DNA of 64,000 nt, taken from Aurelia coerulea. Lineage: Eukaryota; Cnidaria; Scyphozoa; Semaeostomeae; Ulmaridae. This document shows positions 56,813 through 64,000 of this stretch, piece by piece. Under the pieces are notes generated by a model. That model was given only the letters and a program-made list of their open reading frames with translations. It was not told the DNA's origin and made no database searches. Where the stretch lies: NCBI GenBank assembly GCA_039566865.1, contig CM076959.1, positions 7,113,501 to 7,177,500 of the forward strand. The letters run 5' to 3'. How positions within the stretch are numbered: position 1 is the first letter of the stretch; each line of letters begins with the position of its first letter. The translations under genes and the position numbers were made by a program.

Positions 56813-59067
56813 TCATATTATCTCATCGTCATCTGAAGAGCTTATATCAGATTCTGTCCTTAAATTACAATGGTACTTTCTAACATAGTTTGATTCACTA
56901 TCACTTACAGATGAATCCGAGTCATTTGATTCACTGTCACAAGATTGGCTACTCTGTAGCTGCTGACTGGCAACTTTCAACAATTCCTTCTCAAAGTCAA
57001 TTTCTGAGTACTTCCTGATAATTGCAAAAATTTTGGATGCAAGTTCTTTGCTGAAGATGCAAAAATCCTCAAAAATATTGTTGGCAGACTTGATCTGAAA
57101 AATGTTTTTCATTATAGAATCTACTGCAGCTATTGGAAATCCACTTGCTAAATCCATCCCAATTAATGGCGTAGAAGTTGGTTCCAGAGATTCTCTAAGT
57201 TGGATCAACTCCTCTCTGAGTAGATCTAAATCTTCTTTACTAAAATTGGTTGCTTTACAGTTTGAAAATTCCTCATTGCTTTCATTGCAAGTGCCTTGAG
57301 ACTGTCTGCTTAGCAAAAATTGAATCTTACTTTGGACAAACAGACAGTCATCACCACTGCACTTGCACTTTTGCATGCAAATGTCACAGCATTTGTGAAT
57401 TGGGTTAGGTGTTCTGAAAGTACCTGGAAACTGTTCCATCAGTAATTCCCTTCGACATTTGTCCTTGTTTTTAGAGTATGCTTTCATTTCCTTTGAAATG
57501 TTCTTAGAGCCAGTTGAGTGGGGGAAGGTGACAAGTATAGCTTGGCTTTGTTGCCCATCACGACCTGCACGACCACTCTCCTGAAGGTAGTCATCCAGAT
57601 CATTGGGTGGCCCATAATGAATGATGGTTTTCAAGTCTTTGCAATTGACACCCATTCCAAATGCCATGGTAGCAAACAGCACTCTTGTTATCCCCCCTTC
57701 AATGGAAAACTGCTGTGACACAAAATTTTTGATTTCTTGATCTGTACCACTGTGATACATCTCATATGGTCTGGAAAGATAGTCCTTGTACTGCTTTCCT
57801 AGTGCATTATCAAATGCTCTATAAAGTAACCGTACATGATCCCGATTTCTGCAAAAAATAATTACCCTTTGGGTAGCTGACCCCTCTGCTTTCAGCTCAT
57901 CTAAGAGCCATGAAAATGTGTGGGTAGGATCCTTTTGCTTGGACGAATGAACAAGATACTGGATGTTGTCTCTTTCTGGTACTGCTACATAGCATGAAGG
58001 CTGTTGTAATTCTAAATTTGAAATGATCAGCTTGGCAACTCTCATTGTGGCTGTGGCAGTCAATGCTGCTATAGGAATTCTTTTGATGAGTAGTGACCGC
58101 AGTTGAGCTAACTGTCCATATTGAAATCGAAAAGCCCTTGCTTTCTTGCTCTCAACTCCCCTAAAAAACAAATATCAAATATTGAGAAAAAAATTTCACA
58201 GCAGAAAATTTAGCCTCATAAACTAGTTTAGGTTTACCCAGCTGACAAACTTTACCCCTGAAGACCCTGATATATTTTTATTCTCCTGCATACAACTCGA
58301 AAGTGGACACCTTTAGTACAGGTGTCATGTCTGATATAAGAAACTACCCACCTTGCAATAAAAAATCTATTAATTGAGACAAAATGAATGTTGTCTTTAC
58401 GAAGTGTTAAACGAAGTTTTGACGAAGTGTTTCTCTGCCATACCATAAATAAAGACAGAAAGTCGACTGTTTTGATTGATGATGGTTCCCTTACAAGACG
58501 ACTGAAGGGTTTCCCCTCTAGAAAATGATAAAAATAAACAGGTATCTGGATGTTTCCTTACCATTTAACTATGCAGTGACTCTCGTCCACAATTACAGCA
58601 CAAAGTCTTGACTGAAATTCTTCATCATTTCGAATATGAGTGTGAATGCATTCGAGTAATGCTTCAGGGGATGTAAAAATATATGACCCCTTCCTCAGGC
58701 TCAAACTGCCACTTGGCAAAGTAAGGCAATTCAATTTCTTTTTACTGAAATCCATAACTTGATCTTTGATCAGCGATGTTAAGGGTGACACAATGATAAC
58801 AGCAGATTTCACAGTAAATATTTCAAGGCCATCACCGCCACTCGTGATTTCGATTTCTCTGTCAGGATGTGCGAGAAAGTCTGAGGCCAATGGTAACAAC
58901 TGGTACACCAAGGATTTTCCAGCACCAGTTGGCTGCGCTACGAAAGTATCCTTTCCACGTAAAAGATCTATGACGGCATTCTCTTGGTACTGCTTCAGAT
59001 AGTTTTCTGGAAGGCCAAGCAGTTTCCTCGCTCGACCCACAGCTTCCCTCTCAGAGTTGGCGGCCAT
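56813..59067 (-). CDS. RecQ-like superfamily II DNA helicase (transposon-borne)
   Basis: Two exons, 59067-58562 and 58160-56813, join within a Trp codon (KWG) to 617 residues without a stop. Helicase motifs in order: I, AQPTGAGKSLVYQLL; Ia, VSPLTSLIKDQV; II, VDESHCIVKWG (DESH for the common DEAH); III, ALTATAT; IV, VIIFCRNRDHVRLL; V, FATMAFGMGVNCKD; VI, YLQESGRAGRDG. A Cys-rich zinc-binding segment (CCDICMQKCKC) follows, as in RecQ proteins. There is no HRDC domain; the C-terminus is Ser/Asp-rich (SESNDSDSSVSDSES). It presumably unwinds DNA 3'-to-5' during excision or repair of the element. The start ATG lies 150 bp inside the right TIR. The frame is intact, unlike the transposase. Confidence 0.85.
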
Positions 59068-59218
59068 AATTGATCAGTCTCTCAGAAGACTCGGTACTTT
59101 TTGCAACCCCCCAGTTTCAAACCAAAGTGACTCTCCTTCGCCTGCTGTAATTGGTCAAAACCTCAGATCAAAGACGCCGCTCGTCAGCCAAGAAATGGGC
59201 CGGCATGTCCTGCTGAGC

Positions 59219-59353
59219 GACAAAGGAAACAAGTCGAACTTTCTCTCTCCTTCTCCTCCGCCTTTTTTTCTCCATCCCCCGCAGCGCCCTTTACCTTTTG
59301 CATTTTTGTGGCTCAATCGACTGATGAAAAAAAGTGAGACTTGGACAAGTCCA
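59219..59353 (-). repeat. Right terminal inverted repeat of the AcademH-like element
   Basis: Complement of 51267-51401, ending AAGTCCA directly before the 9 bp duplication GGGAAATCT. 59068-59218 between it and the helicase start is CpG-richer and may hold the helicase promoter. Confidence 0.9.
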
Positions 59354-59393
59354 GGGAAATCTTGAAAGTGAATTTATGGTTATACCAACTCAC

Positions 59394-59484
59394 CGATGTA
59401 ATCAACGGTGAGATTCCCTTTTCCATCCGTGCCCATACTCAATGCAACCACAGGCATGTTGGTCCTGTTCAGCCAGTTGACAAG
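59394..59484 (-). CDS. Host-gene internal exon beside the transposon insertion
   Basis: Bounded by TTTTCCTGTAG on its 5' side and G/GTGAGT on its 3' side. The 91 bp read LVNWLNRTNMPVVALSMG, then TDGKGNLTVDYI. The smooth composition and clean borders suggest a real exon of a minus-strand gene; I do not recognise the family. The AcademH-like element begins 31 bp beyond its donor, so the intron has gained 8 kb. Another possible exon start on the same strand is at 59939 (TTTGACAG/GATTCAAAGAAG), but it soon stops and is doubtful. Confidence 0.5.
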
Positions 59485-60454
59485 CTACAGGAAAACAGCA
59501 TAGCAACAAGTTAGTAAAAGCAAGCAATTGTAAACAGGCCTTGCAGATAATAACATGATAAAGATATACATTATGATAAGAATTCCTTAACCATAGTAAG
59601 ACCATGATAATAATGTGTGGATGGATCTTTGTGTGGATCTTTCATTTTCAAATTTTCAAAATGGCTAGTGAATCCTCAAGAATCAAATGAAATCATTTAA
59701 AACCCTACTTTGGCCTGCTGGACCCCTCAAACAATGTTATGATGTAGCAAAAGACCATCTCATTTTTGGGTAGGCAACCTCTCTAATCCACATGATTTTA
59801 ACAGGGACAATTGCACCTATAAACTTCCTTACATTGCCCCTAAATTACTTCTGTTGCCTTTCATCAAATACTCTTGACTTTCCTGCACTGCTAATGAAGG
59901 TTCGTTTTTCAGGTTCTCTCTTCTTCTTTGAATCCTGTCAAATAATTTGAAAATGATGATAAAGCAAATAAATTGAGGGAGGGAGTTTAGTTCAAGTTCA
60001 AGCTATAACAGATTTTTGTGGTTCAAGTTCATGCTATTATAGATTACATAAAATAAATTAATAGATTCTCATTATTGCCTGTGTGGAATATGATTTCTGT
60101 AGTGATATCTTTATAATCTTTAAAATCTCGTACCATCTGCTCATCATTTGTAACATTCAAGATTTCTATGAGGTCATCATGTTTACTGAAATACCGTACT
60201 GCAAGAAAACTGATAGAAATCTCCCTTTACGCTGATAGATAGTAATAAGCTCCTGCAAACATCCAACAAACACAAACTCCTCCAAACATCAGCTATTTCA
60301 AGTAATTTGAAATTACTGTAGAAAGAAAGGAGTTTGATCCCACATCATAAATTGCACTCAGAGGGTTTGTGCAAGGCTAAGTTGACCTATCTAAAAATAA
60401 CTTTTGATCTACGCATGCGCAATACACCGCGCTGAAAGTGATGGCTTATTGTAA
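59485..60454. other. Non-coding stretch
   Basis: Probably intronic or intergenic. Nothing convincing beyond the doubtful exon near 59.9 kb. 60413-60440 (TACGCATGCGCAATACACCGCGC) is a short CpG-rich block. Confidence 0.4.
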
Positions 60455-60662
60455 TTTGCGTAAGCATGCGTAAGTTACGCATACATGCGTAAGTTAGGCA
60501 TTTTACAACAAAATGCGTAAGATGATGCGTAAGATTGAAGTTGTGTGTAAGATAATGCGTAAGATGATGCGTAAGATTTAAGTATGCGTAAGATAATGCG
60601 TAAGATTGTGCGTAAGATTTAAATTTGCGTAAGATCGTGCGTTAGATGATGCGTAAGATCGA
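60455..60662. repeat. Minisatellite, unit TGCGTAAGAT
   Basis: About 13 copies of TGCGTAAGAT(GA/AA/TT) in one orientation, preceded by inverted ones (TTACGCATACATGCGTAAG). It encodes nothing. Confidence 0.85.
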
Positions 60663-60824
60663 CCAACTCATTTGCATAAGAATCGCATAATGCGACAGAA
60701 ACAGTCTTTCCAAGTAGATTCTGCTGATCCTAATCATACATATCTGTTGAGATTAGTTGCCGCTCTTCGCCTTCGCTCTTCTCCTGTTATACACGTAATA
60801 TTTGTTTCTAATAAACTGCTTATA

Positions 60825-61015
60825 TGAAACTTAAGACTCTCAGATCGCAAAAAATAAGAAACTGTAGCATGTTTTTGTTTATTCTCACCTGTTTCCTGTC
60901 CTGCATCATAATAGTACTCAGGAATCTTGAATAATGTCTAAACATCGGAAAAGGCCCGGAAAGGCTTCAAAAAACCTTGTTCAGGAGGGCAAGTTTCTAA
61001 GTTATAAGAAAATAT
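60825..61015. repeat. Dispersed repeat copy
   Basis: Shares ACTCTCAGATCGC, CATGTTTTT, TTTATTC, TTTCCTG..CTGCATCATA and CCTTGTTCAGGAGGG blocks, in order, with 24110-24310. More distant copies are near 38460-38640 and 45460-45640, and a short one near 40700. Probably a SINE- or MITE-like family; no ends defined. Confidence 0.6.
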
Positions 61016-61466
61016 GTGTAAGCTATGAGATATGAATTGTATTCACACATACAGTGTATTACAAATAATACTAAAATTGTAATCTCTGCTTTGATTCGGC
61101 CATTGTCATTCATCATGATTCAAAGTTGAACCCAGGGAAGGGGTACTTAAAAGCTGTATAAGTTTAGCAAAAACTTGCTACAAATATGGGTCGGGTTTAT
61201 TTCTGTGGAGGTAAATCCTTATACGAAACCAAATCAACTAAAAACCCACTCGTTGTATACCCCCAAGTCAATGTTGCTGATTTCTCTAATTTGGAAAATA
61301 TCAAGCAGCAAGTGTCCGGAGTGAATCCAAACAACATTGACTTGGGGGGGGGGGGGGGGTGGTTCAGTAAATATTTCAGTTTAAATGGTAGGCAGTCTGG
61401 TTCTTTGTCGAAAAAGCCTAAAAAATGAGTTTGTGACAAGAGGTTTTGGCGAGGATTGTAGTAATC

Positions 61467-61520
61467 TTGGCGCTAATGCAGTTTCGCACACCCTCTTCAG
61501 ACCGTGTCTATACTGTTTGT
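61467..61520 (-). repeat. Second copy of the ~50 bp shared segment
   Basis: Complement of 25367-25418 with about one mismatch. It is located 17 bp upstream of the exon at 61537, in opposite orientation. Confidence 0.6.
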
Positions 61521-61536
61521 AGTTTTTCATTTTTAG

Positions 61537-61929
61537 AGAGTCATGCAGTGTAATGAGTGTGGAAAATGGCGCCTTCTTCATTGCAAGAACAAACTCAAAA
61601 GAGCCAATTTGCATGCACTAGATCATTTGCTAGAAGACGTCATTTACACGTGCGGTGCAAACATTGCAGATATTGAAGAGGACGGCACTGATCAACCTTT
61701 GATCCAATCAGTCTACTCTATGGTATACTCAAGGCTGGACCTAACCTGCATGACCAAGATCGAAGTCCCTTACTACAGTGCTGGCTTTGAGGATATATGT
61801 ATCCATTGTGGAACAACAGATGATTTAAAAGAAGTCGGCAAAGAATTCTACCCTATTTGTTGCACATGTTTGTCTAATGGAAAAGTAAAGGAAAAAAGAA
61901 GAACCAGAGTTTTTAAACCAAAAGATTAG
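61537..61929 (+). CDS. Cys-rich terminal exon of a cnidarian transposon-like protein
   Basis: After TTTCATTTTTAG the frame reads VMQCNECGKWRLLHCKNKLK, then LHALDHLLEDVIYTCGANI, KIEVPYYSAGFEDICIHCGT and EFYPICCTCLSNGKV to a stop at 61929. The order QCxECxxWRLL ... DVxYTCGA ... YYSAGxxxICIxCG ... YPxCxxC matches the C-terminus of large transposase-like proteins that I remember as repeated many times in coral genomes; the Cys pairs suggest two zinc-binding sites. Upstream exons were not found. A frame at 61186-61428 lies in the right orientation but contains a poly-G run and lacks a donor, so I do not join it. It may be an isolated fragment. Confidence 0.6.
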   Translation, partial: RVMQCNECGKWRLLHCKNKLKRANLHALDHLLEDVIYTCGANIADIEEDGTDQPLIQSVYSMVYSRLDLTCMTKIEVPYYSAGFEDICIHCGTTDDLKEVGKEFYPICCTCLSNGKVKEKRRTRVFKPKD

Positions 61930-62084
61930 CTTGCTGTACCACAGACATTATTTTCAGCCATCAAACTGAGCAAAAGTTTAAACTTTTCAAATCTGAGACA
62001 GATATTTGATTAAAGCTAAATCATGTGATAAATCTTCTTTAGAAACTGAAGTGTTTTATTTGCTTTTTAGCCTGTTTCAAAATA

Positions 62085-62513
62085 CGGGGTTTCCCAGAAA
62101 ATAGCATACAGATTTAGTTGGGTCTAGCGATGAGAATCTAGCTTTAATCAACAATTAATCAATTTAAAATCTTCCTCTATAGTTAACATTGATACCTAAT
62201 ATCTATCTCAAAAGCTCAAATTTGCCTCCTCGTCCAAACCAAAGCTTTGTCCTTTTGGCATGAGGCAGTATCTGAGCACTTCGAAATTTAAAACCAACAT
62301 TGAAGAAAAATAAAAAAAACAGCACAATCAGTGACTCCTAGCAAACAGAATATATTAATATGAATTTTTCAAGATGTAACTTGGTAATTTTTTTGGTGAC
62401 CATTGTTTTTAAGACACGGAATTATTTTGAAATTTGATTAGCCAATTGATTACAGATAAATTCTCATCGCTAGACCCAATTACATCTTCGTACTTTTTTT
62501 CTGAGACACCCGG
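62085..62513. mobile_element. TA-flanked foldback element (MITE), 429 bp
   Basis: The ends CGGGGTTTCCCAGAAAA and TTTTTCTGAGACACCCGG are imperfect inverted repeats, flanked by TA on both sides. Arms of ~80 bp share GGGTCTAGCGATGAGAAT. It fits a non-autonomous Tc1/mariner relative different from the one at 29 kb. No coding. Confidence 0.75.
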
Positions 62514-62515
62514 TA

Positions 62516-64000
62516 GTTAATTCACTGATCAATCATAAGCGAGCATCAAGGCAAAAAAGCGTCAAGCGGGATGCTGTGACATTGTATAAGTCTAATTGGT
62601 GGGCAGCTTTTTACTGCAAAGACCTCTAGGTTGTTTGTTGCAGGCGTAAAAAGCCAACGAGAAAAATATGCCTTCCTCGTTGATTTTGCGAGATCAGTCA
62701 AAATAATTTATATATAAAATATAAACCTCCCGCCTCGCGCCTGTTTCTGAAACTTTGTGATGAGAATCTATTAATTTATTTTATATGGCCTTAGTTGGCT
62801 AATATTACGTAGCATCAAAAGTTTCAATGTCATATTTTGCTACAATATCGTTGCATTTAACTTTTGAACGTTTCCTATCCTAACTACTTCTCAGACTAGA
62901 GCTTTTCAAATTTCGTTCAAAATTTTTCTTTTATTTATTTAATTTTTGTTTTCTTTTTTGCCATCTTAGTAATAGTTTTCTTATGAAAATATAAGTATTT
63001 TTTCAGTTACTTTTTCAGTCCAATGCTTCAGCCTGAGGGTTCAACCTGAGGGGTCACAGTATCCTAGCCTTAAATGAAAAGCCTTTTTGGTGAATAGGTA
63101 TTGTAAACATGCCAACTTGCCCTGTTTCAATACGCTCGCTGCATCTAAACACAGTGATTCCCAGAAGACCGTAACCTTTCCCCCAACTGCATGTTTCTCT
63201 GGTTAACAAGATGCTTTCAAAGCCTGCGCTAATAACAATCAACTCCCCAATGTGTTGAAATCCCACGAGATCCTAGTATATAACTTTTTCTTGTCAAACA
63301 AAGCAATGTTTCCAAGCAAAAGCCCTATTTTCCCGCCTTTCAAATGGTGAAGTATCATTTTTAGATACAATAAATCCTCACAGGCGTCATGGTTTGCAGT
63401 CCTTCTTAACTTTGATGTCGTCTTGTGCAACATCTTTCATTGTGTTCTTTTCATTGTTAATGTTTAATCACATTCTTCGTATGTTTTCGTTGATTGTTTA
63501 CATTTTGCTTATTTGTTATAACTGTACTATTGTTGATGTAGGGTCTTCTTTTTTGTTTGGTACATGTTTTGTTATGTTATGTTCTGTTATGTATGGGTGA
63601 ATGGTGGTTGCATTGTGGCCTATTGCCCCCTAGGACCAGCGGGAGGACTTCTGTTTGATGATGCCGGTTGAAATCAATCAATGGCGAGCAACAATAGGGT
63701 GTTTTGTGTATCCATTCAAACATCGTCTCCCCTGTGTAAAAATATTCGGCCGTTCTCTTTTGTTATTCGCATCCTCAAGCTTTACTGGCTTTGTTGTTGT
63801 TTTATTGCAACTTCAATAATTGTTTTACCTTTGGTACTAATGATACAATTTCTTGCTGCCCACTCTGTGGAGGCACAGCTATGTTTCTTGCCTTTGTTTG
63901 CTCGCGTGCATCGCCTTGCGAAGATAGTAATTTACACGACTGTTGAACTTTTCAAGTGTATTCCGCATGCTGTCTTTAGTGTTGTTCACAATAATCGTTC
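62516..64000. other. Non-coding stretch, possible LINE 3' end
   Basis: No convincing exon. 63560-63682 (ATGGTGGTTGCATTGTGGCC..., CCCCCTAGGACCAGCGGGAG, ending TTGAAATCAATCAAT) looks like the 3' end of a CR1/L2-type LINE with its short tail repeat. This is a weak call. Confidence 0.35.

Larger units (their letters stand above)
51267..59353. mobile_element. Helicase-carrying DNA transposon, AcademH-like, 8,087 bp
   Basis: Terminal inverted repeats of 135 bp (51267-51401 and 59219-59353) start TGGACTT and end AAGTCCA, with about one mismatch (TTTTCC/TTGTCC near the tip). The flanking 9 bp GGGAAATCT is present at 51258-51266 and at 59354-59362, a perfect target-site duplication. Inside are a four-exon transposase on the plus strand and a two-exon RecQ-like helicase on the minus strand, convergent. 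I recall this combination from the AcademH lineage (Kojima, Mobile DNA 2020); the TSD length of that lineage should be checked there. Almost identical TIRs and an intact TSD indicate recent insertion. Confidence 0.85.

Noticed and set aside
61186..61428. 80-codon frame upstream of the Cys-rich exon
   Set aside because: It contains a 13-base G run, lacks a donor and shows no recognised motif.
1..64000. tRNA or rRNA genes
   Set aside because: No cloverleaf-like or rRNA-conserved stretch was noticed on reading; not searched by computation.

Overview
The window is nuclear DNA from an animal, most likely an anthozoan cnidarian (coral or sea-anemone relative). This is inferred from AT-rich DNA, genes split by GT-AG introns, foldback elements, and protein families that I recall as abundant in cnidarian genomes (a Myb/SANT-like protein, RecQ-carrying transposons, Cys-rich transposon C-termini). 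Nothing looks prokaryotic: there are no operons, no ribosome binding sites and no CRISPR array.

Layout. 1-464 holds the start of a Myb/SANT-like gene that runs off the left edge on the minus strand. 833-23206 is a 22 kb hierarchical satellite: a ~41 bp monomer, intermediate periods of ~0.57 and ~1.14 kb, and a 7,733 bp higher-order repeat. The array carries two cassettes, A (four copies, a long hairpin) and B (five copies, fragments of other genes). The array begins with A and ends with B, and each outermost copy runs straight into unique DNA. 23.2-30 kb is a graveyard of transposon pieces (SWIM-type protein, Tnp2/EnSpm-like transposase, LINE reverse transcriptase, foldback elements). 30.1-32.3 kb holds four phase-compatible exons of an unrecognised minus-strand gene, and 32.8 kb the first exon of a small secreted protein on the plus strand.

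34687-48614 is a direct tandem duplication of a ~7 kb unit. Each unit carries a decayed DDE-like transposase gene (+), a two-exon chromo-barrel/Tudor-like gene (-) and exons of a possible OTU-like gene (-). The two copies are nearly identical except over the first ~560 bp.

The clearest mobile system is at 51267-59353: an 8,087 bp DNA transposon with 135 bp terminal inverted repeats and a perfect 9 bp target duplication (GGGAAATCT). It carries a four-exon transposase of ~1,004 residues (one frameshift) and, convergently, an apparently intact two-exon RecQ-like helicase. The structure fits the helicase-encoding Academ lineage (AcademH). It landed about 31 bp inside an intron, just beyond the splice donor of a minus-strand exon that looks like host sequence. 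Just to its left, 49939-51128 is a foldback element with nine perfect NotI sites. The right end has a Cys-rich transposon exon (61.5 kb), a TA-flanked foldback element (62.1-62.5 kb) and a possible LINE 3' tail.

Functions rest on motifs recognised by eye. Multi-exon models rest on splice consensus and phase agreement; no database search was run.
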